Below are positions 34,985 through 44,888 of a stretch of DNA of 64,000 nt, piece by piece. The notes under the pieces were generated by a model. The model did not search any database. It saw only the letters and a program-made list of their open reading frames with translations, and was not told the origin of the DNA. The DNA is from an uncultured Aquimarina sp. (GTDB lineage Bacteria > Bacteroidota > Bacteroidia > Flavobacteriales > Flavobacteriaceae). The position numbers were made by a program, and so were the translations under genes. Position 1 is the stretch's first letter. Each line of letters opens with the position of its first letter. The stretch lies in the NCBI GenBank assembly GCA_947498455.1, contig CANMKK010000003.1, positions 1-64,000 on the forward strand, written 5' to 3'.

Positions 34985-35465
34985 TACTAATTTAGACTTT
35001 ATTTCTAATTAAAAATCATCATTTGACCGAAATGCATGGAACAGTCACTCCGAAATAGCCACTAGAGAAAGTTTCTTTTTTGGAAAAACGAAGTTATTGA
35101 GATGTAACTTAGATGTTTTAGTCACAAGAATAAGGAATTACTTTTCATATATTAAGCTCTCGAAGATTATTGTTCAAGTAATTCGCACTTTAAAATAGTA
35201 TTTAACAATCAAATCAATTTATATATAACATCATGAGTCACCCCCTAAGGTTACACATAATAATTAAAGGACATAAGGTGGTAATATACTTCTAAAAATC
35301 AATGTTAAATATATTATTTACAAATACTTAAATTACTTTCTATAAAAAAACAACCCCCAGGTTAACTACTCCTGAGGGTCTGAATTGAAACTGAAAAATT
35401 ATAACTTTTAACACAAACTCAACGTATAATTATGAATGTTTCAATTGTATCGTTTTTGATCAGGT
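34985..35465. other. Gene-less stretch between island 1 and the haem locus
   Basis: AT-rich, no credible frame. It contains the terminator at 35344-35378. Confidence 0.5.
35344..35378 (-). terminator. Terminator behind hmuY-like gene
   Basis: On the minus strand CCCTCAGG and CCTGGGGG form an 8-bp stem with one wobble, followed by TTGTTTTTTT. It lies 88 bases after the HmuY-like stop. Confidence 0.75.
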
Positions 35466-36095
35466 TTATTTTAAAGATTTTTCTCCAGCATTAGGGTTAT
35501 AAACGTAGTTAAAAGTATAGTGACGACTAGCATCTGTCATAACATTAGGGTTTGCAGGAGCATCCTTATAATAACTCAGTATTTCGATTTTTGCATAGTG
35601 ACCGTTTCTGGTTCTGAATACCAGTACCTTTCCGGGGATTGGTGTAATAAGATGATTTGGGGAACCAGAGTAGTTGTACCAACCATTATCACTACCTGAT
35701 GCAATTGCGAATGCCCCATCTGCATCTTGCGAAAAACTAAGTCCATCAGCAGTGGTTATACTTGCAAATGTTCCACTAGTAATAGATACACCGGCATTTC
35801 CATTACGAGCCGGTTCATCTGTTGTTCCGGTAACAGTACCTCCATTTACAGCAATGGAAGTTCCTCTAAAAGCAATGTCCCAATCCGTATCACTAGTTGT
35901 TTCTTCTCCGGTTGCAAAATCAAATTTAGTATATGGGCCGCCATCAGGTTGTCCCTGACCACCAGTTTGTGGTGCTTCCAGGTTTTTTACCTGCTTGGAT
36001 TCTATTGGGTTCGAAACAGGAGTGTTATCATCATCACTATTACAAGATGCGAATATGATACTTAGTGTTAAAAATAAAAATTTCACTTTTTTCAT
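35466..36095 (-). CDS. HmuY-family haem-binding lipoprotein
   Basis: This 209-residue lipoprotein (lipobox IIFASC, followed by NSDDD) has the HmuY pattern TKFDFATGEE, SDTDWDIAFRGTSI and YAKIEILSYYKD. HmuY proteins capture haem at the cell surface and pass it to a TonB receptor. The gene lies 18 bases behind the receptor gene, so they form an operon. Confidence 0.88.
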   Translation of the reverse strand: MKKVKFLFLTLSIIFASCNSDDDNTPVSNPIESKQVKNLEAPQTGGQGQPDGGPYTKFDFATGEETTSDTDWDIAFRGTSIAVNGGTVTGTTDEPARNGNAGVSITSGTFASITTADGLSFSQDADGAFAIASGSDNGWYNYSGSPNHLITPIPGKVLVFRTRNGHYAKIEILSYYKDAPANPNVMTDASRHYTFNYVYNPNAGEKSLK

Positions 36096-36113
36096 TTTGA
36101 CTGTATTTAAATA

Positions 36114-38201
36114 TTAAAATTGATAATTAAGTTTTAAGTATCCCTGAATTCCCGGAATGGTTGGGATATTAGTGTCTGTATAATCAAACAGATTATTTGC
36201 TCCTATCTGAAAGGTAAAATCTTCGTAAAATGTTTTACTAACGGCTATATTTGCGGTCATAAAACCATCTATAAAACTGCTATCATAGGTATCTATTAAT
36301 GTATTCCCATTGGTGTCAAACTGAGCATATTTACTCCTATATAATAGTCTGAAATTCACATTTGCTTTAGCAGAAAAAATATCATAGAAAATTTTCAAAT
36401 TTGCATTGTGCCTTGAGCGGTTTATAAGACCAAAATATTCTGATTTTTTGATAGCTATCGTTTGGTTAGTTTGTGGATCACGAGCAAATACTTCCCCATT
36501 CTTAACCAACTTCTCCTTAGCTTTATCATAGGCAAAAAGTAATTGATAACCGCTACTGATATTCAGGTTCTTAAAAGGTTTAAATGAAGTGTTAATCTCT
36601 AAACCGGTAGTGTATATTTCATCAAAATTCACATAACTAAAAACATTTTGCCCATTTGTTTTTCTGGCAATAACTCTAGTATCGATAAGATTTTTAAAAT
36701 CATTACGAAATACATTTAGTTCTGCGTTCCATTTTTGTTTTTTATATGTAATACCCAAATTATAGCCTATAGAACTTTCTGCTTCTAAAGGATTTTGTAA
36801 TTCATTTTCAGGAATTAGTGTTTCTAAAATTTGCCCCTGAGCTTCTAGGTCTCTAAGTTTATCGATTGCCACATTATATCCTAATACCGTATAGCCAACG
36901 GTAGAGTTGGTAAAATCAAAATATAATTGTCTAAAATCAGGAGCTTTAAATCCATACCCAATAGAAGCTTTGGCAGCAATTTCATTAGTGATTTTATAAC
37001 GAAGGGCCAGTTTTGGACTAAATTGATTGCTATATTCAGAATGGTTATCAAAACGTGCACCAGCAATGATATTAAGTCGGTCAATTGGTTTTACATCGTA
37101 TTGAATATAGGTGTATTGGGAATTAAAATTTACTTTCTCATCAAAATAAGTACGATCTAAGGCATCATATTGAAGGCCAACTCCAAATGTAAGTTTACTA
37201 GTATTCTTAAAAGTATAGGTTCCACGTAGTTCCGGTCGAAGCAGTTTTTGGTCAAAATCACTATCATTCAATACATCTTGGGCATTGTTTATGGCAGAAA
37301 CCTTCTCAGTTGCTATATAATTAGTATAATACAACTCATAGGAAGTAACAAGTTTAGTATTCCAATTATGATCTAGTTTCGTATGTAGATTCCATTCATT
37401 TTCGAGATTCTCACCGCTATATTGTATCTCATTATTCGTTAGCTCGGTATCTTGTTCCTGATTGTAGAATCTAGTGGAAGCAAATAAGGATACTTTTTTA
37501 TTAAAATCGTAATAAACCCGGCCATTTACCGTATAATTAGTAAAAGGATCTACCGTTTGTCCATCAATTTCGGGATTTAGGTCATAGCCATTGCTAGAGA
37601 AGCGATTGGCGAAAACTCCGTAACGAAATTTTTTAAAACGCTGTCCGATATCTAGATTAATGTCTTGTTGAGTAAAGCTTCCGATTCGATAGGATAGGTT
37701 ACCTGAAAAATCTTCGGATTCCGGTTTTTCGGTAATGATATTAATCACGCCTCCTAAGGCTTCAGAGCCATAGAGACTACTCGATGGACCTTTTACAACT
37801 TCTATTTGTTTTATATTTCCAACGGTAAGCCTACTTAAGTCAAAATTACCTGCACGGCGACCAACTAAAGGAACACCATCAATTAGTATAAGTATGTAAT
37901 CCGATGCAATACCTTGTATCTGCACACCTTCAAAACCACTTTGATCAGCTATAGTTATAATACCTGTTTGCTCGTTCAGAATTTCATTAAGACGTATGGT
38001 ACCAGATTGTATCATTTTCTTTTTAGGAATTAATGTTACAGGAAGCGGTAGAGAAGATAGTTGACGTCCTGTACGGGTGGCTGTAATAACAACCTCAGCG
38101 ATTTCGGTAACTGTTGTAGTATCTACGATGGCTTTTTGAGAATATGTTACTATCGGAATTAAAAAAATTAAAAACTTAATTTTTAGTCCAGGGTATTCCA
38201 T
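36114..38201 (-). CDS. TonB-dependent receptor, HmuR-like
   Basis: This 695-residue receptor has a short signal peptide. The plug domain includes IDGVPLVGRRAGNFDLSRL and VEVVKGPSSSLYGSEALGGVINI-like sequence. The barrel ends GYLKLNYQF. It lacks the N-terminal carboxypeptidase-like domain of SusC receptors, which fits haem/siderophore receptors. Together with HmuY downstream and the divergent DUF6607 gene it forms an iron/haem uptake locus, probably Fur-controlled. Confidence 0.9.
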   Translation of the reverse strand: MEYPGLKIKFLIFLIPIVTYSQKAIVDTTTVTEIAEVVITATRTGRQLSSLPLPVTLIPKKKMIQSGTIRLNEILNEQTGIITIADQSGFEGVQIQGIASDYILILIDGVPLVGRRAGNFDLSRLTVGNIKQIEVVKGPSSSLYGSEALGGVINIITEKPESEDFSGNLSYRIGSFTQQDINLDIGQRFKKFRYGVFANRFSSNGYDLNPEIDGQTVDPFTNYTVNGRVYYDFNKKVSLFASTRFYNQEQDTELTNNEIQYSGENLENEWNLHTKLDHNWNTKLVTSYELYYTNYIATEKVSAINNAQDVLNDSDFDQKLLRPELRGTYTFKNTSKLTFGVGLQYDALDRTYFDEKVNFNSQYTYIQYDVKPIDRLNIIAGARFDNHSEYSNQFSPKLALRYKITNEIAAKASIGYGFKAPDFRQLYFDFTNSTVGYTVLGYNVAIDKLRDLEAQGQILETLIPENELQNPLEAESSIGYNLGITYKKQKWNAELNVFRNDFKNLIDTRVIARKTNGQNVFSYVNFDEIYTTGLEINTSFKPFKNLNISSGYQLLFAYDKAKEKLVKNGEVFARDPQTNQTIAIKKSEYFGLINRSRHNANLKIFYDIFSAKANVNFRLLYRSKYAQFDTNGNTLIDTYDSSFIDGFMTANIAVSKTFYEDFTFQIGANNLFDYTDTNIPTIPGIQGYLKLNYQF

Positions 38202-38242
38202 ATTTATTTAAAATGATTCTTAATAATGTGTAAATATATGTA

Positions 38243-38280
38243 TTATTCTTATTTAGAATAAATAAAAATAATTATTTTTG
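38243..38280. promoter_or_regulatory. Candidate operator and promoter of the iron locus
   Basis: An inverted repeat, TTATTC (38243-38248) with GAATAA (38256-38261), lies in the 108-base divergent region. TATTTTTG (38273-38280) fits the -7 box TAnnTTTG for the plus-strand gene. The repeat would overlap the -33 region, as expected for a repressor such as Fur. This is a pattern match only. Confidence 0.4.
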
Positions 38281-38309
38281 CTGCAAAATTTTAACTCATA
38301 AGTGAAATA

Positions 38310-39212
38310 ATGAAAACAATAATGTACACCCTAACGGCATTTTTAACCGTGTTAACCCTAAATGCGCAAACCAAAAAAGAACAAGATGCTAATGCCATAA
38401 AAAAGATGTGTGGTTGCTATGAGGTTACTTTTAACTTCGCAGAAACTTTTCAATACAGTAAAGATTCTTTATATAAACCTTCAAAAACAAAAACGGACAA
38501 GGCTTTAGAATGGGCAGAATTGGTAGTTGATAAAGATGATAAAATTTCTATTCAACACTTATTACAGGTAGGAAATCCAGCAGAACCTCACATCGTAAAA
38601 CACTGGAGACAAGATTGGATTTTCGAAAACACTAATTTTTATATGTATAATGGCGATAATGTTTGGAATTTTAAACAAAAGTCAGCTAACGATGTAAAAG
38701 GGCAATGGACTCAGAAAGTATATCAGGTAGATGATAGTCCACGTTATGAAGGTTCATCAACTTGGGTACATGTGGATGGTAAGAGTTTTTGGGAAAATAC
38801 AACCGATGCACCATTGCCAAGACGTGAGTATACAAAGAGAAATGATTATAACGTAACTATTCGCGGAAACAGACATGAAATTAAAACTAATGGTTGGATA
38901 CATGATCAGGATAACAGCAAAGTAATTAGAGAAGAAGGAAAAGAAGATATAGTACTTGCTCAGGAAAAAGGATATAATACATATGTCAAGGTGGATGATA
39001 GTAGATGTAAGGTAGCAAGTGAATGGTGGAAGAAAAACAAAGAGAAATGGGTGTTGGTTAGAAAAAAATGGGATGAAGTATATGGAAGAAATACCAATCT
39101 TTCTCTAGAAACTAAAGTAGATAATAAAGCTTTATACAAGCATCTTTTTTCTGAAGATTACGAAGAAGAAGCAAAAATTAATATGGTAATAGAATCGTTT
39201 GTAAAAAAATAA
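38310..39212 (+). CDS. DUF6607 family secreted protein
   Basis: This 300-residue protein has a signal peptide (ending LTLNAQ) and a body with MCGCYEVTFNFAETF and HWRQDWIFENTNFYMYNGDNVW. As I recall it matches DUF6607, which sits beside HmuY/TonB-receptor pairs in many Bacteroidota. It is divergent from the receptor. The role is unknown but it is likely part of haem or iron uptake. Confidence 0.8.
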   Translation: MKTIMYTLTAFLTVLTLNAQTKKEQDANAIKKMCGCYEVTFNFAETFQYSKDSLYKPSKTKTDKALEWAELVVDKDDKISIQHLLQVGNPAEPHIVKHWRQDWIFENTNFYMYNGDNVWNFKQKSANDVKGQWTQKVYQVDDSPRYEGSSTWVHVDGKSFWENTTDAPLPRREYTKRNDYNVTIRGNRHEIKTNGWIHDQDNSKVIREEGKEDIVLAQEKGYNTYVKVDDSRCKVASEWWKKNKEKWVLVRKKWDEVYGRNTNLSLETKVDNKALYKHLFSEDYEEEAKINMVIESFVKK

Positions 39213-39214
39213 AT

Positions 39215-39375
39215 ATGACGTATCTAAAACACACAATAGGTATTGTACTATTTTTATGTACAGTAATGCCTTTTCCCAAAAGCAAAATATTTTCTTAGAT
39301 AGGGAATACTGGAAAATGAATCCAAGTATTGAAGAAATAGAACAGAGAATAGGAGAGGGAAATATTTTTTCCTAA
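39215..39375 (+). pseudogene. Truncated ankyrin-repeat protein relic, frameshifted
   Basis: An ATG 2 bases after the DUF6607 stop opens a signal peptide (MTYLKHTIGIVLFLCTV). The reading then shifts by one base near 39263, and the next frame gives AFSQKQNIFLDREYWKMNPS followed by IEEIEQRIGEGN and a stop. This is the mature start of the ankyrin-repeat proteins that normally follow such iron loci (NVFLxRxFWKxNPSIExVxxKI). The ankyrin repeats themselves are missing. Confidence 0.6.
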
Positions 39376-39381
39376 ATCAAT

Positions 39382-39416
39382 AAGCCCTGACAGGTTTTGG
39401 AAACCTGTCAGGGCTT
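39382..39416. repeat. Perfect 16-bp inverted repeat CCTGACAGG element
   Basis: AAGCCCTGACAGGTTT (39382-39397) is perfectly complementary to 39401-39416 around a TGG loop, between the relic and the convergent TonB receptor gene. No T-run follows. Similar CCTGACAGG palindromes are, to my recollection, dispersed in Bacteroidota genomes; it may also terminate both genes. Confidence 0.75.
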
Positions 39417-39469
39417 GACTCTATAATATTTTTAATTAATAATATATCAATTAACTAAATATTATTAAT

Positions 39470-42328
39470 CTAGAACTTGTAATTTAAAGATAAATTAAAC
39501 ATAGTTCCTAATTGACTAAAATGATACCCATCATACGTCATCTGAGAATATCTTTGATTAAACGTTATCAAATTTGATGGAGAATTAGAAACATCTGCAC
39601 CATCTAAGATTGCTTGACCTGTCGCAGTTGCATCAGTAAAATCCCATTCTGGCAATACGTTTAATAAGTTATTTACATTTAATGCAATCGTTATATTATC
39701 TGTTGCATTATAATTGATTCCTAAGTCAGTTACTATTTTAGGGGTGAATTCTGTTCTTAAGTCAGAACTTCCATCACTAACAGCACCAGCGGGAATATCT
39801 GCAGGATTCGTAAATAGACCTTCTAAGTCCTGTAATCCTTGCTGAGCAAACTCAGTTTTTCCGAAATACGTATTATTAAGCGAGAAACCAAACTTACCAA
39901 TATCATAACTAGCCCCAAGAATCCATTTGGTTCTAGGTCGAGAAGTAAAGAACAAAGCTTCTTGTGTATCATTTACAACAGACTGACCTGCATTGGCAAC
40001 TATTGTAGGGTTCTTAACAGCACCATCTCTTTCGTTCTCAATAGTATAATTTCCAGAAAGACTAAATCCTAGTTTTCCACTGCCTAATCCAATATTCCTA
40101 TAATTTGCTACAAAATCAATACCAGAGGTTCGGGTATCAATAGCATTAGCAAAGAAACTTACATCAGATAAATTATTGTCCTGTAATACCTGATCTAATG
40201 GAGTGTCACCTGCAGTAGTTGGGCCAATTTCAGTACTCAAAACAATTCGGTCATCTACTTTGATATTATAATAATCAATAGTGAAATTAAAATTAGATGA
40301 TAACCTAGCTCCGAGACCTATCGTAAAATTTAAAGATTCTTCTGCATCCAATTGTTCTATTCCTAGTAAACGTGCTTGTGGCGATACATTATTAATAAGA
40401 CCTCCTACCTGTATACCTTGACCAGGAACAAAGCTATATTGTGCTTTTTGCGTATATATTTGATGTAATGTAGGAGCTCTAAATCCGGTAGAAGCAGAAG
40501 CTCGTAATGTTATCTTATCTTCTAAAAATTTATATCTGGAACTTAGTTTCCAAACAAAAGCTTCTCCAAAATCGCTGTAATTCTCCAGACGAGCTGTTCC
40601 ATTGAGGAGTAAGTCCTCCGTAATATCATAGGATACATCTACATAACCACCAAAGTTATAACGATTAAATTTTCCGGAGTTTTCAGGGCGGTTACCGGCA
40701 AAAGAATCTGCACCACCACCATCATATGAGGCTAGCTCTCCTTCAATTATGGTAAAATTTTCATTTCTAAACTCGGCTCCAAATGCCACTGCTAATTGAT
40801 CTGATATAGCCTTAGAGATATCAAGGTTTCCTACAATATGATTAAATTGAGTTCCTCCTGGATCAAAACTAATTTGACTTCTTTCTTGATAAAGCCTTAC
40901 TGGTTCAATTTCATCTGTTGTTGGGTTGTAGTTTAAAGAAAATACTTCATTTCTATTATGTGAATTGCTGACCGTATATGTTTGTCTATTGCCTCCAACT
41001 GTTAAACTCCCATCATAAATCCAATCATTTTTCTTCGTTCTAAAACCAACGGTGCCGTTATAGTCATTTAAATTCCCTTCGAAAGTAGGAACATACCCAT
41101 CATAACCATTCCCATTAAAAGTGTTACCGTATGCATCATCAAACGTATCTCCTGTTGTTAAAGGGTTATTTCCTGGGAAAAAATTTCCTAAATATGGGAA
41201 ATCCTGTATAGTTCTCCAGTAAGGAGTACGATAATTAGCAAAACTGTTTACCTTTTTATATACATATGCCGCATTGAAATAGATTTCTGTATCTTCACCT
41301 GCATTGAAACCTCCATTTGCTAAAAATTTAGAAGTGGTAGTTTCAGGAGATCCATTAATGTTTCCAGCATCAGGACGTCTCGATAGAAAAGATTGAACAT
41401 CGGCTATATCTGCTCCAAAATCTGCCGCTTCTCCTGCTGCATCAACCGTTCCTGGACGATTAGCAAGATTTACTTTAGAGAAATCTATGGTATAGTTAAT
41501 AAAACCCTTTTCTCCAAGGTTAGAACCATTATTTAAGCTAATTCCGATAGTTTCTCCATCTCCTTCTGAGGTCGCACCAGTACGTAATGTAACGGATCCA
41601 TCCTTAGCATTATCTTTTAGTACTATATTCATTACCCCAGCAATGGCATCGGATCCATATTGTGCAGAAGCTCCATCTCTTAATATTTCTACTCTTTTTA
41701 TGGCATCGGTAGGTATAGCCGATATATCTGCGCCCGTTTCACCTCTACCAGGAGAAGTCTGTGTATACAATAAGGCACTCAGGTTTTTACGTTTTCCATT
41801 GATTAATATCAATGTTCTACTAGGTCCCATATTACGAATTTCATATGGATCTAGTAACGAAGTAGCATCATTTACAGGTGTTTGTACCGTATTAAATGAT
41901 GGAATTCTATATTGCAGTGCCTTATCAAATGTAATTTGACCGGTCGAAGCCAACTCCTTAACAGGTAATACATCAATAGGTAAAGAGGATGTTGTATTAC
42001 TTCTGGGTAGAGCTCTCGATCCAACTAAAATGATTTCATCTAATTGTGATCCGCTGGACATGGTTACATTAATAGTAGATTGCGAATTTATTGCGATTTC
42101 TTGTGTTTCAAAACCAACATAACTAAAGACTAATACACTAGTAGCATCAGCTTCAATAGTATACTTTCCATTAAAATCAGAAGTGGTTCCATTCTGAGTT
42201 CCTTTTTCGATGATATTTACTCCAGGTAAAGGAGAACCGTCCGAATCGCTGATAATACCAGTTACAGGTTGCTGTGCGAACCCTAAATTGACTAGTAAGC
42301 CCAATAAAATGATTGTGATTTTTTTCAT
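39470..42328 (-). CDS. SusC-like TonB-dependent receptor
   Basis: This 952-residue receptor has a signal peptide (ending LGFAQ), a CarboxypepD_reg-like domain (VTGIISDSDGSPLPGVNI to VGFETQEI, residues about 20-95), and a plug with LINGKRKNLSALLYTQ and VEILRDGASAQYGSDAIAGV. A 22-strand barrel ends LGTMFNLSLNYKF. The plug wording is that of the Bacteroidota receptor group without a paired SusD. No SusD gene is adjacent. The substrate is unknown. Confidence 0.92.
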   Translation of the reverse strand: MKKITIILLGLLVNLGFAQQPVTGIISDSDGSPLPGVNIIEKGTQNGTTSDFNGKYTIEADATSVLVFSYVGFETQEIAINSQSTINVTMSSGSQLDEIILVGSRALPRSNTTSSLPIDVLPVKELASTGQITFDKALQYRIPSFNTVQTPVNDATSLLDPYEIRNMGPSRTLILINGKRKNLSALLYTQTSPGRGETGADISAIPTDAIKRVEILRDGASAQYGSDAIAGVMNIVLKDNAKDGSVTLRTGATSEGDGETIGISLNNGSNLGEKGFINYTIDFSKVNLANRPGTVDAAGEAADFGADIADVQSFLSRRPDAGNINGSPETTTSKFLANGGFNAGEDTEIYFNAAYVYKKVNSFANYRTPYWRTIQDFPYLGNFFPGNNPLTTGDTFDDAYGNTFNGNGYDGYVPTFEGNLNDYNGTVGFRTKKNDWIYDGSLTVGGNRQTYTVSNSHNRNEVFSLNYNPTTDEIEPVRLYQERSQISFDPGGTQFNHIVGNLDISKAISDQLAVAFGAEFRNENFTIIEGELASYDGGGADSFAGNRPENSGKFNRYNFGGYVDVSYDITEDLLLNGTARLENYSDFGEAFVWKLSSRYKFLEDKITLRASASTGFRAPTLHQIYTQKAQYSFVPGQGIQVGGLINNVSPQARLLGIEQLDAEESLNFTIGLGARLSSNFNFTIDYYNIKVDDRIVLSTEIGPTTAGDTPLDQVLQDNNLSDVSFFANAIDTRTSGIDFVANYRNIGLGSGKLGFSLSGNYTIENERDGAVKNPTIVANAGQSVVNDTQEALFFTSRPRTKWILGASYDIGKFGFSLNNTYFGKTEFAQQGLQDLEGLFTNPADIPAGAVSDGSSDLRTEFTPKIVTDLGINYNATDNITIALNVNNLLNVLPEWDFTDATATGQAILDGADVSNSPSNLITFNQRYSQMTYDGYHFSQLGTMFNLSLNYKF

Positions 42329-42767
42329 ATAAATATATTTGATTAAGTGTTTGTTAATACCTTAAATATATTCATAATAAATTTAATGATCCTTCTTAGA
42401 AAGGTTTGATCATTTAGAAATACATATAAATTTCATATTCAACATTGATTCAATATTTACATTTACTAATAGTATAGTATCCAAAAATAAACGGTTTAGA
42501 GAATGTTAATGATGCTTGTTTACAGTTTTTTGTAATTGATATCATTTATAAAAAACTACTATGAAATTTTGAGAGTAATAGCTATATTTTTGAAGTATAC
42601 TTATGTAATATGATATACTACAATTATTCTTAAGCTTGTCTTGGAGAGTCATTACATATAATTAAGAATGATTTGTTTAATGGTATATAAAGGTATTGAT
42701 ATTGTAGTTTTGCCATTATAGCTGTATTATAATTTTGTTTATATTTGAGTTTCTAAAACCCCCCAAA
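42329..42767. other. Gene-less divergent control region
   Basis: AT-rich, about 440 bases between the TonB receptor and the LRR lipoprotein. It holds the promoter at 42709-42737. I see nothing else. Confidence 0.5.
42709..42737 (+). promoter_or_regulatory. Bacteroidota-type promoter of the LRR lipoprotein gene
   Basis: TTTG at 42709-42712, a 17-base spacer and TAATTTTG at 42730-42737 fit the -33/-7 consensus, 30 bases before the ATG. Confidence 0.5.
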
Positions 42768-44267
42768 ATGAATAATTTAAAATTTGTTATTATCCTTTTT
42801 ATTGGATTTTTTTTAGCGTGTTCTAAAGATGATGAAACCGTAATTGTTCCTCCCGCTACTATTACTTTAGAAAGTTTTCAGATTAGTATTAATGAAAAAC
42901 CTCTTGATGGTTTTTCTCTTGGTAGCATCAATGCAACTACAGATAGGGGAACATTAGTGTATAGTCTAAAAAATGAATCTCCAAAGGAAGCATTGTTTAT
43001 AGATTCTAAAACAGGAGAACTTACTGTGAAAACTGGAAGTCTTATGGATTTTTCGATACACCCAAAGATTACAGCAATTGTTATGGTAATTGCAGATGGT
43101 CAAAGTAAAGAGGCATCCATAACCATTAACCTTAATGATGTAGAGGAAATTATATTTACTGATATTAATTTCAAGAATGCATTGTTGAATAGTGTATCTC
43201 CTACAATTGATACGAATAAAGATGGTGAAATTTCGGTACTAGAAGCGGAAATTGTGGAAAATATAAATGTTAAGAAAAGAGAGATTTCGGATCTATCAGG
43301 AATTGAATATTTTACTTCATTAATTACATTAGATTGTAGTGATAATTTACTAACAACTATAGATATATCTAAAAATGTGCTGTTAAAATCTATAGACTGC
43401 TCATACAATCAATTAACTAATTTAGAAATATTACAGCATATAGAATTGATTGAAATGAATTGCGTAGGGAATGAGATTTCTGATTTGGATATTACTAATA
43501 ACACAAAATTGATGAAGTTAGATTGTGGAGGTAATTTACTTACAAGTTTAGATATTTCTAATAATATGGAGTTACTCGAGTTAGGCTACAGTAGTAATCA
43601 AATTCCGGATCTGGATGTATCGAAACATGTACAACTTACGTTTTTGGATTGTCGCTGGAATAAAATTACATTTTTAGATGTTTCTAGAAATGTTGCGTTG
43701 GAGAAGCTATGGTGTAACTCTAATGAACTTTCTAATCTGGATATTTCGAAAAATATAGCATTAAAAGAATTAAGTTGCGGATTAAATCAACTCACAAATT
43801 TGGATGTTACAAATAATGTAAATCTATTGAATATTGATTGTCCAGGTAATCAATTAACACATTTAGATGTTTCTAATAATATTAATATAAAAGAATTGGA
43901 TTGTGCGCATAATCAACTTATCGATTTGGATATTTCTAATAATACAGAACTAACATATGTAGATTGCCAGTATAATGCACTTGATGCTCTGGATATCACT
44001 ACTAATATTAATTTAAGAAGTATTAATATTAGTAGTAATAAAATCAGAACTTTTGATTGTTCAAATCAAAAAAAAATAACTTCGCTTTGGGGAAGAACAA
44101 ATGAATTAACAAGTCTGAATATCAAAAATGGGAATAATACCAATTTGTCTATAGTAGTTGGAGAAAATCCAGATCTTGTTTGTATTCAGGTAGATGATAA
44201 AGAATTCGCAGATAATAGTAATTGGCAGAAACCAGACACAGCAGTTTATGAGGAGAATTGTATGTAA
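42768..44267 (+). CDS. Cys-ladder leucine-rich repeat lipoprotein
   Basis: From the ATG at 42768 it is a 499-residue lipoprotein (lipobox FFLAC, then SKDDE). A cadherin-like strand domain (SLGSINATTDRGTLVYSL, about 40-125) is followed by an EF-like DTNKDGEISVLEAE. At least twelve LRRs of about 21 residues come next, with alternate repeats carrying LDCSxNQLTxLDISNN. The cysteine at the inner strand forms a ladder. No T9SS tag is present, so it is probably a surface- or periplasm-anchored binding protein. It shares the NFPDTNFKNALL-type start with the LRR protein at 30410. Confidence 0.88.
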   Translation: MNNLKFVIILFIGFFLACSKDDETVIVPPATITLESFQISINEKPLDGFSLGSINATTDRGTLVYSLKNESPKEALFIDSKTGELTVKTGSLMDFSIHPKITAIVMVIADGQSKEASITINLNDVEEIIFTDINFKNALLNSVSPTIDTNKDGEISVLEAEIVENINVKKREISDLSGIEYFTSLITLDCSDNLLTTIDISKNVLLKSIDCSYNQLTNLEILQHIELIEMNCVGNEISDLDITNNTKLMKLDCGGNLLTSLDISNNMELLELGYSSNQIPDLDVSKHVQLTFLDCRWNKITFLDVSRNVALEKLWCNSNELSNLDISKNIALKELSCGLNQLTNLDVTNNVNLLNIDCPGNQLTHLDVSNNINIKELDCAHNQLIDLDISNNTELTYVDCQYNALDALDITTNINLRSINISSNKIRTFDCSNQKKITSLWGRTNELTSLNIKNGNNTNLSIVVGENPDLVCIQVDDKEFADNSNWQKPDTAVYEENCM

Positions 44268-44327
44268 TACCTAATAAACCCTTTTGTGAATAGATTATAA
44301 GAGTAATTAATTGATTCTTATATTCCT

Positions 44328-44888
44328 TTAAAACGTACCTGCTTTATATAATGTACTTATAATACTATCATTTTTTACATCAAAAGTTTCTATAATTAGA
44401 TTCTTGTTTTCATCAATATGTCCAATGCAATTATCCTTAGGACCATTACTGATAAGGTAGTATTCATTATTTAATTTTTTTGCTTTGGATATTCTGGTAC
44501 CTTTTTCATCAGTAAAAGTTATAATGATGACTTTTCCTTTGGGAACCATAGTATATTGTTTTTCATTAGAAGTTGGTGATATGTTTTTAACCACAACTTC
44601 ATCTGAAGTATAAATCGTATTCTGATTTATTTTTCCAGTATCTTTTGGATCCGCTTTTAAATCACTTGTTTTTGTGATGACTTGTTGCTCTTTAATAACT
44701 TTCTCTTCTCCGTTAGCGCCCTTAATTCTAATGATTTTAGTAACTACTTCTTCAGAGACATTTTGTTTCGTTATGGTATCTTCGGTTTTTTCTATATTCT
44801 CACTGGTATTTTTATCCGTTGATTGCGAATAACCTGTCTGGATATGAATTATAAAAAAGAAAATAAATACAAATTTTAGATATTTCAT
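44328..44888 (-). CDS. Secreted hypothetical protein
   Basis: This 186-residue protein has a signal peptide (ending TGYSQ), a Thr/Glu/Lys-rich middle (TKIIRIKGANGEEKVIKEQQ) and a beta-rich end. It has no known domain. It is convergent with the LRR lipoprotein gene. Confidence 0.65.
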   Translation of the reverse strand: MKYLKFVFIFFFIIHIQTGYSQSTDKNTSENIEKTEDTITKQNVSEEVVTKIIRIKGANGEEKVIKEQQVITKTSDLKADPKDTGKINQNTIYTSDEVVVKNISPTSNEKQYTMVPKGKVIIITFTDEKGTRISKAKKLNNEYYLISNGPKDNCIGHIDENKNLIIETFDVKNDSIISTLYKAGTF

